From: Ascidiaceihabitans sp029251465
GTDB lineage: Bacteria; Pseudomonadota; Alphaproteobacteria; Rhodobacterales; Rhodobacteraceae
DNA: 64,000 nt
Reading direction: 5' to 3'
Assembly (NCBI RefSeq): GCF_042932805.1
Contig: NZ_CP170633.1
Span: 1,922,001-1,986,000 of the forward strand
Shown: positions 25,266-33,654 of the stretch, piece after piece
Layout of the letters: each line of letters opens with the position of its first letter
How positions within the stretch are numbered: the first letter of the stretch is position 1
The notes under the pieces: model-generated
Database searches by the model: none
What the model was told of the DNA's origin: nothing
Seen by the model: only the letters and a program-made list of their open reading frames with translations
Translations under genes and position numbers: made by a program

Positions 25266-26482
25266 TCTATGCCGCAACGCGCCTAAACGTCGTTCAGCCC
25301 AGCGCATCAGCCGCCGTGAGCCAAAATGCCAAAGCGCTTAAGGCTGCGGGTCACGACGTCATTGATCTTGGCTTGGGCGAGCCCGATTTCGACACCCCCG
25401 CCCACATTGTCGAGGGCGCGTTTGCCGCGGCCAAAGCCGGCGACACACGCTATCCCCCGACGGATGGCACCGCAGCCCTGAAATCAGCCGTTTGCGAAAA
25501 ATTCAAACGTGACAACGGGTTAGAATTTGCCGCACGTGAAATCATTGTCTCGAACGGGGCCAAACAGGTGATCTTTGATGCCTTCATGGCAACCCTCGAA
25601 CCGCAATCAGAAGTCATCCTGTGCGCCCCCTACTTTGGCCAGTACAAAGACATGGTTTTGATCCTTGGCGGCGCGCCAGTGGTCGTGAAATGCCCCGCAG
25701 AAACCGGGTTTCGCCTGACACCAGACATGCTCGCGGCGGCGATTACGCCGAACACCAAATGGCTGTTGTTGAACCTGCCGTCAAACCCGTCTGGCGCGTC
25801 GTATGACGGTGATCAACTGCGTGCGTTGGGTGACGTTATTCGCGCCAATCCGCATGTTTTGGTGATGGCGGATGAAATCTACGAACACATCACGTTTGAC
25901 AGCACACCTTTCACCTCGTTTCTGACCGCCAACCCCGATCTGCGTGATCAGGTTTTGATCGTGAACGGCGTGTCCAAAGCCTATGCAATGACCGGCTGGC
26001 GCATCGGATACGGTGCCGGCCCTGCGGGTTTGATCAAGGCAATGACCACGGTGCAAAGCCAAATTTCGTCTGGCGCATGTTCGATCGCACAGGCCGGCGC
26101 AACCGTTGCCCTGAACGGCCCACAGACCGAAGTTTCGCGGTTTTGCGCAGCCTTTGAGGCGCGCCGCGATTTGGTTGTGAACCGGGTCGCGGACATCGAG
26201 GGCCTGACGCTGGCCCCTCCTGACGGCGCATTTTACGCCTACATCGGGTGCGCGGACTACATCGGCGCAACGGCCCCGGACGGCAGCGAAATTTCTGACG
26301 ACATTGCCTTTACGGCCTACCTGCTGAGCGAGGCCAAGATCGCCGCAGTCCCAGGCAGCGCCTATGACTTGTCGCCATTTTTCCGCATCTCGACCGCCAC
26401 AACCGAAGCCATTTTGAACACCGCCATGGACCGCATCACGACCGCCTTGGCCAAGCTGACACCCAAAGGGAAACTCACATGA
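25262..26482 (+). CDS. class I/II aminotransferase (aspartate aminotransferase-like)
   Basis: A 406-residue fold-type I PLP enzyme. GLGEPDFDTP (about residues 33-42), NLPSNPSG, the PLP lysine Lys239 in VSKAYAMTGWRIGY and the C-terminal FRISTATTE are all AspC-type marks. I start it at the GTG at 25262, which overlaps the aldolase stop in GTGA. The ORF runs 192 bases further upstream but only inside the aldolase gene. It may convert the pathway's amino acid to the 2-oxo acid cut by the aldolase, or recycle nitrogen. Confidence 0.92.
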   Translation: MIYAATRLNVVQPSASAAVSQNAKALKAAGHDVIDLGLGEPDFDTPAHIVEGAFAAAKAGDTRYPPTDGTAALKSAVCEKFKRDNGLEFAAREIIVSNGAKQVIFDAFMATLEPQSEVILCAPYFGQYKDMVLILGGAPVVVKCPAETGFRLTPDMLAAAITPNTKWLLLNLPSNPSGASYDGDQLRALGDVIRANPHVLVMADEIYEHITFDSTPFTSFLTANPDLRDQVLIVNGVSKAYAMTGWRIGYGAGPAGLIKAMTTVQSQISSGACSIAQAGATVALNGPQTEVSRFCAAFEARRDLVVNRVADIEGLTLAPPDGAFYAYIGCADYIGATAPDGSEISDDIAFTAYLLSEAKIAAVPGSAYDLSPFFRISTATTEAILNTAMDRITTALAKLTPKGKLT

Positions 26483-27315
26483 AGAAAATCGTTTTAACCG
26501 GCGCCGCAGGGCGTCTTGGATCCTACTTGCGCGAACCGCTGAGCAAGCTGGCGGACACGCTGGTATCGACGGATTTGGCCGAAAACGTCGGGACGCTGTA
26601 TGACGGCGAAACCTACGTCAAAGCCGATCTTACCAGCTTGGATGCGATGATCGACGTGTTGCAAGGCGCTGATATGGTTGTGCATTTTGGTGCCTACGGT
26701 GACGAGGCCTCCTTTGACACCATCCTTGGCCCCAACATCATCGGGGCCTACAACGTTTGGGAAGCCGCCCATCGCAATGGCGTGCGCCGCGTCGTTTATG
26801 CCTCGTCCATCCATGCGGTCGGCATGCACCCGAAAAACGAATTCATCGGCACAGATGCGCCGCACCGCCCCGACACATTCTACGGTCTGGCCAAGTGTTT
26901 TTCCGAAGACCTCGCATCGCTGTATTGGGACAAGCGTGGCATCGAATCCGTCTGCATGCGCATCCTTTCAGCCGCCAACGTCGGCAACCCGCGCGCTGTT
27001 GGCAGCTGGCTGTCGTATGACGACCTGATCCAGCTGGTCACCCGCGCCATCGACACGCCGGTCACGGGATTTACCGTCGTTTACGGCGTTTCCAACAACG
27101 ACCGCGCGCCAGTGGACAACGCCAAGGCCAGTTTTCTGGGCTATCGCCCCAAGGACAACGCAGAACAGGTCGCGGCAGAGGTGTTTGCCGAGGGCGGCGT
27201 TCTGGACCCGCAAGACCCCGGAAACATGTGCCACGGCGGGCCATTTGCGTCCGTCGAGCTGGGCAATTCAGGTGTTGCGACAATGAACATCGTCAACGAC
27301 ACCAAGAAAACATAA
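26479..27315 (+). CDS. NAD-dependent epimerase/dehydratase family protein, uronate dehydrogenase-like
   Basis: A 278-residue extended SDR. The NAD motif TGAAGRLGSYLRE (about 7-19) and the catalytic YGLAK with Tyr135 and Lys139 are intact. SSIHAVGMHP and the DTFYGLAK context resemble uronate dehydrogenases, which oxidise uronic acids to aldarolactones. Its ATG overlaps the aminotransferase stop. Such an enzyme beside a GarL/HpaI-type aldolase hints that the substrate has sugar-acid character, but this is inference. Confidence 0.88.
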   Translation: MKKIVLTGAAGRLGSYLREPLSKLADTLVSTDLAENVGTLYDGETYVKADLTSLDAMIDVLQGADMVVHFGAYGDEASFDTILGPNIIGAYNVWEAAHRNGVRRVVYASSIHAVGMHPKNEFIGTDAPHRPDTFYGLAKCFSEDLASLYWDKRGIESVCMRILSAANVGNPRAVGSWLSYDDLIQLVTRAIDTPVTGFTVVYGVSNNDRAPVDNAKASFLGYRPKDNAEQVAAEVFAEGGVLDPQDPGNMCHGGPFASVELGNSGVATMNIVNDTKKT

Positions 27316-27327
27316 GGGATTGGAAGC

Positions 27328-28029
27328 ATGACAAAACCAGTAGCAATGATTGTCGGCGGCGGCTCTGGCATCGGGGCAGACAGCGCGCGTAAAATGTCTG
27401 AAATGGGCTATGACGTCGCGGTTCTGTCGTCCTCTGGCAAGGGCGAGGCGTTGGGCAAAGAGCTTGGCGGTTTGGGGTTTACCGGATCCAACCTTGTGGT
27501 CGCGGACCTAGAGGCGTTCGTCGCCCAAACCATGGATAAATTCGGGCGGATTGATGCGGTGATCAACTGCGCAGGTCACGGCCCCAAAGGCCCGATCATG
27601 GAAATCAGCGACGACGATTGGCACCTTGGCATGGACTACTATTTCATGAACGTGGTGCGGGTGGCGCGCATCGTGCTGCCGGTCATGCAAGCGCAGGGCA
27701 AAGGATCGATCGTTAACATTTCGACCTTTGCGGTGTTTGAACCCGACCCCGATTTCCCGACCTCTGCCGTGTTTCGCGCGTCCCTCGCGACCTACACCAA
27801 GCTGTTCAGCACGAAATACGCGGGCCAAGGTATCCGCATGAACAACATCCTGCCCGGTTTTATCGACAGCCTGCCGGAAAAAGAGGATCGCGTCGCGCGT
27901 ATCCCAGCGGGGCGCTATGCTGCGGTGCGCGAGTTGTCGGAAACGGTGGCGTTCATGGCCTCTGATGCGTCCAGTTACATCACTGGTCAAAACCTGCGGG
28001 TGGATGGTGGGCTGACGGCCTCGGTTTGA
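27328..28029 (+). CDS. SDR-family protein lacking the YxxxK catalytic pair
   Basis: A 233-residue classical SDR fold: nucleotide motif VGGGSGIG (9-16), NCAG (80-83), active-site Ser132 in VNIST, IRMNNILPGF and the C-terminal SSYITGQNLRVDGG. At the place of the catalytic YxxxK the sequence reads FRASL (149-153), so Tyr is Phe and Lys is Leu. No frameshift is visible. It is either a binding protein, a subunit of another enzyme, or an SDR with different chemistry. It is the last gene of the hydantoinase operon, 12 bases after its neighbour. Confidence 0.9.
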   Translation: MTKPVAMIVGGGSGIGADSARKMSEMGYDVAVLSSSGKGEALGKELGGLGFTGSNLVVADLEAFVAQTMDKFGRIDAVINCAGHGPKGPIMEISDDDWHLGMDYYFMNVVRVARIVLPVMQAQGKGSIVNISTFAVFEPDPDFPTSAVFRASLATYTKLFSTKYAGQGIRMNNILPGFIDSLPEKEDRVARIPAGRYAAVRELSETVAFMASDASSYITGQNLRVDGGLTASV

Positions 28030-28051
28030 TATTTCGATTTTAAAACAAGAG

Positions 28052-28528
28052 CTAAGGCAACAACACTGCCTTACGCTCAAAACTGGCTTCTTGTGTTGTG
28101 AGGTCATCAAACGTCAATTTCACGCTCAGGTCCTGAACTGAATTCAGATCAAACGTGCGATACGGCGCGCCATCGCTGTCCGTGATCCCGTTGGGTTGGG
28201 CTGTATCCACGTGACACGGTGGCAGCGGCCAGATTTCAAAAGCGCTGTCGTTGATGCTGACTTCCATCTGCGCCAAACCGCAGCGCCACGCCCAAAGATG
28301 GGTGACATAGATCAGGTCCTGCCCTTCCCATTCGCGCACGGCGACCCAGCTGGATTCGGTCATCGCGATGATCGGTTTCACTTCGGTCGCAGTGGTGAAT
28401 TTGCCGGTTGGCGTTTGATCTTCGGCGATTAATCCGGCCGGTGCGGGCGACGCCGCAACCACGTTTTGACCCTCAGACGGCGCGCCAGATGCCGCCATCG
28501 CGACAAACACAAAAAACACATCCCACAT
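28052..28528 (-). CDS. secreted hypothetical protein
   Basis: A 158-residue protein starting with a short signal-like segment (MWDVFFVFVAMAASGAPS), followed by a soluble domain. It has Trp-rich strands (WVAVREWEGQDLIYVTHLWA) and two Cys (WRCGL and PPCHVD) that could form a disulphide in the periplasm. I recognise no family. The start at 28528 is chosen for the signal segment; an 18-codon extension upstream is charged and less likely. It converges with the SDR gene 22 bases away. Confidence 0.7.
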   Translation of the reverse strand: MWDVFFVFVAMAASGAPSEGQNVVAASPAPAGLIAEDQTPTGKFTTATEVKPIIAMTESSWVAVREWEGQDLIYVTHLWAWRCGLAQMEVSINDSAFEIWPLPPCHVDTAQPNGITDSDGAPYRTFDLNSVQDLSVKLTFDDLTTQEASFERKAVLLP

Positions 28529-28633
28529 GAAAAAACCTTTATCGTTGAAAAAGTTAAAAGCCGACTTTTGCGACGGCGTCATCCGCTCTATACTATCTTA
28601 AAACCAAAGCCCGAGTACAAAGGCAGTCGCAAT

Positions 28634-29635
28634 ATGGCACGCAAACCGGCCAAAAAACAGCATTTCAACGTCGTGATCGTCGGGCAATCGGGCCGTTTGG
28701 GGTATGAGGCGCTGTTGTTTGTCGCCTCGTTGCGCCACTCTTGCCCCGATTTTGCGGGGCGTGTGTTAGTCGCCGAACCGCAACCCGGCGATCTGTGGCC
28801 CAATGATCCGCGCATGAAAGACGACGTGCGCCAGGCGATCGAGGCCCTGGGTGCCGAGATTTTACCATTTCACAGCCAGCATTTCGGCCATGCCTACGCC
28901 TATGGCAACAAGATCGAGCTGCTGAGCGCGCTGCCCAAGGGCGAGCCGTTTGTGTTCTTTGATTCCGACACATTGGTGACCGGTGACTTGGCAAAAGTAC
29001 CGTTTGATTTTGATCGCCCCGGTGCGTCGCTGCGCCGTGAAGGCACGTGGCCAAATCCGCCGCTTTATAGTGTCGGCTACGGTGAGATTTGGAAATCGAT
29101 GTATGACCGGTTTGGTCTGGATTTTGAATCCAGTCTCGATCTGTCGGAACCTGATGAATACTGGCAGCGGTATTTGTATTTTAACGCGGGCTATTTCTAC
29201 TACAAATGCCCGCATGAATTTGGCGCGCGGTTCCTGGAATACGCTTTGTCGATCAAGCGCGATGTGCCACCGCAGTTGGCGTGTCAGTCGCTGGATCCGT
29301 GGCTGGACCAAGTTGTGTTGCCTTTGGTTATCCATTCCTTTGGCGGTGGGCGTGATGCGCTGCCAACGGGCTATCTGGATGGTGACACCACCTGCCATTA
29401 CCGCGTGTTTCCAATGCTTTACGCCCGCGAAAGTGCCGCTGTGATCGAAACGTTGGAAACTGTGGCAGCCCCCAACAAGATCAAAAAAGTGCTCAAGGGG
29501 TATGATCCGATCAAGCGGAACGTCTATCAAGGGCGCGGCGAAAAGGTGCGGGCCTTGTTTGATCAAGACAACCTGCCCCGTCGCGAACAAATGATCCGCA
29601 ACCGTATTAAGTCCGAAGGGTTTTGGATGCGTTAG
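28634..29635 (+). CDS. glycosyltransferase-like protein with DSD motif
   Basis: A 333-residue cytoplasmic protein starting MARKPAKKQHFNVVIVGQSG. The segment EPFVFFDSDTLVTGDL (about residues 102-117) has the hydrophobic-strand-DxD arrangement of GT-A glycosyltransferases, with later YFNAGYFYYKCP and SLDPWLDQVVLP matching the acceptor side of GT8-like folds. No membrane helix is visible. The ATG at 28634 is used because the upstream ORF extension is basic and overlaps a divergent gene. Donor and acceptor are unknown, and no polysaccharide cluster surrounds it. Confidence 0.75.
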   Translation: MARKPAKKQHFNVVIVGQSGRLGYEALLFVASLRHSCPDFAGRVLVAEPQPGDLWPNDPRMKDDVRQAIEALGAEILPFHSQHFGHAYAYGNKIELLSALPKGEPFVFFDSDTLVTGDLAKVPFDFDRPGASLRREGTWPNPPLYSVGYGEIWKSMYDRFGLDFESSLDLSEPDEYWQRYLYFNAGYFYYKCPHEFGARFLEYALSIKRDVPPQLACQSLDPWLDQVVLPLVIHSFGGGRDALPTGYLDGDTTCHYRVFPMLYARESAAVIETLETVAAPNKIKKVLKGYDPIKRNVYQGRGEKVRALFDQDNLPRREQMIRNRIKSEGFWMR

Positions 29636-29757
29636 GCTGTGGTTTGCAGGACATTTGTTCTTGTGACCCTGCCTCAAACGCGCCGCCACTTGTGCGCTGC
29701 GAACGCATCCCTTACCCATACGCCCAATAATTGCTGCATATTTAAGAGGAATTCGAT

Positions 29758-31050
29758 ATGACCGACGGCCCAACTTATGGTTTTGACACGCTTCAGGTGC
29801 ATGCAGGTGCCAAACCTGATCCAGCCACAGGCGCGCGCAACACGCCGATCTACCAAACCACAGCGTATGTTTTTCGCGATGCGGATCACGCAGCGGCGTT
29901 GTTTAACCTGCAAGAAGTTGGATTTATCTATTCCCGCCTGACCAACCCGACGGTTGCGGTTTTGCAAGAACGCATTGCCACACTCGAGGGCGGCGTTGGC
30001 GCGGTTTGCTGTTCGTCCGGTCACGCAGCCCAGATCATGGCGCTGTTCCCACTGATGGGTCCGGGCCTGAATATCGTCGCCTCGTCGCGCCTTTATGGCG
30101 GCACGATCACCCAGTTTAGCCAGACGATCAAACGTTTCGGCTGGTCCTGTACCTTCGTCGATTTCGACGATCTGGACGCGGTCAAAGCCGCCATTGACGA
30201 CAACACCCGCGCTATTTTCTGCGAAGCGATCGCCAACCCCGGCGGCTATATCACCGACCTTGATGCGATTTCTGCAATCTCTGACGACGCCGGCATTCCG
30301 TTGATTGTCGACAACACGTCGGCCACGCCGTACCTGTGCCGCCCGATCGAACACGGCGCGACGTTGGTTGTGCATTCAACAACCAAATACCTGACCGGCA
30401 ACGGCACTGTCACCGGCGGTTGCGTCGTGGATTCTGGTAAATTCGATTGGTCCGCCAACGACAAATTCCCATCCCTTAGCCAGCCCGAACCGGCCTACCA
30501 CGGTCTCAAATTCCAAGAGACATTCGGCCCGCTTGCCTTCACCTTCCACGGCATTGCAATCGGCCTGCGTGACCTTGGCATGACCATGAACCCACAAGCC
30601 GCGCACTACACTTTGATGGGCACCGAAACCCTGTCACTGCGCATGGATCGCCACGTTTTGAACGCTGAAAAGGTCGCGGGTTGGCTCGAAAATGATCCGC
30701 GTGTTGACTATGTCACCTACGCCGGTCTGAAATCGTCCCCCTACCATGACCGCGTCGCCAAAATTTGCCCACGCGGTGCCGGCGGCCTCTTCACCATCGC
30801 GATCAAAGGCGGCTATGACGCGTGTGTGAAACTGGTCAACGCGCTGGAAATTTTCAGCCACGTGGCCAACTTGGGCGACACGCGTTCGCTGATCATCCAT
30901 TCGGCATCGACCACCCACCGTCAGCTGACGATTGAACAACAACGCGCCGCAGGGGCCGCCCCCGAAGTTGTGCGTATTTCCATCGGTATCGAGGACGCAG
31001 ACGATCTGATCGCCGATCTGGACCAAGCATTGGCAAAAGCCAGCAGCTAA
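29758..31050 (+). CDS. metY: O-acetylhomoserine aminocarboxypropyltransferase / sulfhydrylase
   Basis: A 430-residue Cys/Met-metabolism PLP enzyme. FDTLQVHAG at the N-terminus, YSRLTNPTV (about 58-66), and Lys210 in VVHSTTKYLTGNGT that binds PLP are clear; the C-terminus LGDTRSLIIHSASTTHRQL is typical of MetY. It makes homocysteine from O-acetylhomoserine and sulfide in methionine synthesis. An AAGAGGAA site precedes the ATG. I examined the 122-base leader for a SAM-II riboswitch and saw no convincing core. Confidence 0.95.
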   Translation: MTDGPTYGFDTLQVHAGAKPDPATGARNTPIYQTTAYVFRDADHAAALFNLQEVGFIYSRLTNPTVAVLQERIATLEGGVGAVCCSSGHAAQIMALFPLMGPGLNIVASSRLYGGTITQFSQTIKRFGWSCTFVDFDDLDAVKAAIDDNTRAIFCEAIANPGGYITDLDAISAISDDAGIPLIVDNTSATPYLCRPIEHGATLVVHSTTKYLTGNGTVTGGCVVDSGKFDWSANDKFPSLSQPEPAYHGLKFQETFGPLAFTFHGIAIGLRDLGMTMNPQAAHYTLMGTETLSLRMDRHVLNAEKVAGWLENDPRVDYVTYAGLKSSPYHDRVAKICPRGAGGLFTIAIKGGYDACVKLVNALEIFSHVANLGDTRSLIIHSASTTHRQLTIEQQRAAGAAPEVVRISIGIEDADDLIADLDQALAKASS

Positions 31051-31059
31051 GCAACTATG

Positions 31060-31093
31060 TGCCTTCGTCTTGTGGATCACACAGGCGGAGGCA
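31060..31093 (+). terminator. possible terminator after metY
   Basis: Arms TGCCTTCGTC (31060-31069) and GGCGGAGGCA (31084-31093) form a 10-bp stem with two G-U pairs, 10 bases after the metY stop. There is no T run after it, so this is tentative. The rest of the gap to 31310 shows no gene. Confidence 0.35.
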
Positions 31094-31309
31094 ACCATTC
31101 AAGCACCACTTAAAGAACATCGATCAACACGCGGAAATCAGTTACTTTAGTGCCATCCGCATTTGTGCGTTTTTGCGAAATACTGCCCCAATTCGGCGGT
31201 AAAATCACGATACACGCGCAACCCTTCCCATACCGCCATTCCTGCACTATCTTAGCCACAAATGAACCACGCGTCTTTGGCGCGCCGATCACTGTGGAAA
31301 CGACCTCGC

Positions 31310-33616
31310 ATGAAGCCGACCTTCGCGCTTTCGCTCTCTTTTGAAGGCATACGCCTGCTGCACCGCGCAGCGGATGGGTGGCGTGTGGTGGGCGATGTCG
31401 CGTTGGACACGGCCGATTTGCACGCTGATTTGGCCGCGCTGCGCGCTACGGCTGACGGGTTGGAACCGGACGGAATTGCGACAAAACTGATCGTTCCAAA
31501 CGACCAGATTCGCTATCTCAAGCTTGAAACCGGTGATGTTTCAAATGGTGATCGACGCGCTGCGGCCGAAATCGGGCTGAATGGCGCGACGCCCTACCCG
31601 ATCGAAGAACTGGCCTATGACATCAGCATTGATGGTCCGACGACCTACGTTGCCGCTGTTGCGCGCGAAACTTTGGCCGAGGCCGAAGCATTCGCCGCAG
31701 AGCACCAGTTTAACCCGCTAAGCTGCGTGGCCATCCCCGAAAACGATCGCTTTGTTGGCGAACCTTTCTTTGGTCAAACCAAGGACGCGCCCGCAGATGT
31801 GGAACGCGACACCGCAGCAATCGTGATTGTCGCCGGTGATCCGATACCGAATGTGGTAGAACCGGAGCCGGTTGCAGAAATAGCTGTCAAAGACCCTGAA
31901 ACGGTTGCGCCAGTGAAGCCCGCCGCAGAACCGCAAGGTCCTGTGGTTCCGGTTGTCCCACCTGCTGACACCAAGCCCGTCGTTGAACCGACGCCCTCTG
32001 TCGGGTTTGCCAGTCGACGCGCGCCAGACAATCAAGACGCGAAACCGGCCCCGAAATTGTCCGGTGCCTCGCGCACGAACGCACCTGAAATTGCATCGAC
32101 GCCCGTCACCACGGTGTCAGCACCCAGCCTGCCCGTTGATCCCGATGCCGCGCCGCCAATCGTTGCGATGGCAGCACCGCCAGAGGCACAATCGCACCCC
32201 GATGCCAGCGTAGACGGTGCCCCCGAACCAAGCATCACAGCAGGCTTTTTAAGCCGTCGCAAAACGCCCGGAACCGTCAAAGCTGCGGGGCCGATAAAAA
32301 CCGCACCAAAAACCGAAGCGCAGCGCATGACCATCTTTGGTGCGCGCAAATCCGACACTGTTGCGGTGGGTGGCAAGCCCCGGTTCTTGGGCCTGATGTT
32401 GATGGCCGCGTTGCTGGTCATGCTGGCAGGCGTCGCGGCCTGGGCCTCTGTATTCATGGACGAAGGGTTGGCGCGTTTCTTTGGCCCCAGCCGCTCGGAA
32501 CAGGTCGCCACAGCGCCAGAATCCCTGCTGCCGGACACGTCCGGCGAAAACGCAGCGACGTTCACAACCGCGTCGCTTGGCACAGGTCTTAGCCCCGAAG
32601 ATCAGGCGGTTCTGGATGCCTTGCGCAACCCGATCGCCGAACCTCAAACCGATTTGCCGCAGCTAAGCCAGACCGAGCTGGAAAGCCTCTATGCCGTGAC
32701 GGGCATTTGGCCAAAAGCGCCGCAAGTCCCTGTTCCCGCAGCACTTGTGCCGCTTGATGATTTGTATGTCACCGGCATTGATCCGGTCAGCTCTGCCAAT
32801 GATGCGGTCGCGCTGCCCGATGCAGAATCCTATGCCACGGACCGTGTGCCGGGCGCGTTGGCAGCCCCCGCCGCTGCCGGAACCGCGTTTGCGCTGGATG
32901 ATCGCGGGCTGGTTATTCCGACGCCTGAAGGTGCGGTTAGCCCCGACGGCGTTGTCGTTTATGCTGGTCGCCCGGCGTCGGTGCCGCCCAAGACCCCGAC
33001 GCGGTTTGAACAAACGCCTGATCTGAATGCCGAAACCCGGGAAATTGCAAAAATCCGGCCACGCGATCGCCCCGGTGATCTGGTTGAGCGTAATGAACGG
33101 TCCAACCTTGGTGGGTTAACCCGCACCGAATTGGCCGAACTGCGCCCGCGCCTGCGCCCTGCTTTGGAAAACGCCGAAGAAGAAAAAATTGAGGACGAAA
33201 AAGCGGTTCAGACACCGAACCCGCAAGCCGTTGTGGCCTCGCGCCGTCCTGACGGGCGTCCGCGCAATTTTGCCCGCATCGTGGACCGCGCGATCAAGGC
33301 GAAACCGCAAGAAACCGAAGCGACCCGCGTGGCGGCCGTCGCCCCCCGCACCGTCACCCCAAAAATTCCGACCAAAACCAGCGTCGCCAAAGAAGCGACC
33401 GTGCGAAATGCCATCAAATTCGGGCGCGTGAACCTGATCGGCGTTTACGGCAAACCCTCGAGCCGGCGTGCCTTGGTGCGTTTGGCAAACGGGCGCTATC
33501 AAAAGGTCCAAGTGGGTGATCGTATCGACGGCGGGCGCGTGTCAGCCATCGGTGACAGCGAGCTGCGCTACAAAAAGGGCAGCCGCAATCTGGTGTTGAA
33601 AATGCCAAAGGGCTGA
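31310..33616 (+). CDS. large bitopic protein with GspL/PilM-like N-terminus and GspC/PilP-like C-terminus
   Basis: A 768-residue protein. Residues 1-150 (TFALSLSFEGIRLLHRAADG, then AAAEIGLNGATPYPIEELAY) resemble the actin-like cytoplasmic domain of GspL/PilM. About 165-355 is Pro/Ala/Glu-rich and disordered. One membrane helix lies near 360-382 (FLGLMLMAALLVMLAGVAAW). About 385-700 is again low complexity, and the last 65 residues (GRVNLIGVYGKPSSRRALVR, then VGDRIDGGRVSAIGDSEL) look like the GspC/PilP homology region. The order suggests a scaffold linking cytoplasm and periplasm. No pilus or secretion genes are adjacent. Similarities are by eye. Confidence 0.7.
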   Translation: MKPTFALSLSFEGIRLLHRAADGWRVVGDVALDTADLHADLAALRATADGLEPDGIATKLIVPNDQIRYLKLETGDVSNGDRRAAAEIGLNGATPYPIEELAYDISIDGPTTYVAAVARETLAEAEAFAAEHQFNPLSCVAIPENDRFVGEPFFGQTKDAPADVERDTAAIVIVAGDPIPNVVEPEPVAEIAVKDPETVAPVKPAAEPQGPVVPVVPPADTKPVVEPTPSVGFASRRAPDNQDAKPAPKLSGASRTNAPEIASTPVTTVSAPSLPVDPDAAPPIVAMAAPPEAQSHPDASVDGAPEPSITAGFLSRRKTPGTVKAAGPIKTAPKTEAQRMTIFGARKSDTVAVGGKPRFLGLMLMAALLVMLAGVAAWASVFMDEGLARFFGPSRSEQVATAPESLLPDTSGENAATFTTASLGTGLSPEDQAVLDALRNPIAEPQTDLPQLSQTELESLYAVTGIWPKAPQVPVPAALVPLDDLYVTGIDPVSSANDAVALPDAESYATDRVPGALAAPAAAGTAFALDDRGLVIPTPEGAVSPDGVVVYAGRPASVPPKTPTRFEQTPDLNAETREIAKIRPRDRPGDLVERNERSNLGGLTRTELAELRPRLRPALENAEEEKIEDEKAVQTPNPQAVVASRRPDGRPRNFARIVDRAIKAKPQETEATRVAAVAPRTVTPKIPTKTSVAKEATVRNAIKFGRVNLIGVYGKPSSRRALVRLANGRYQKVQVGDRIDGGRVSAIGDSELRYKKGSRNLVLKMPKG

Positions 33617-33654
33617 CGCATCGCCAGCCCATCGCGCCGTTTATTTTCAATCAG

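Noticed and set aside
29636..29757. A SAM-II riboswitch in the metY leader.
   Set aside because: The leader is short and I could not find the conserved SAM-II core, so it was not reported as a feature.
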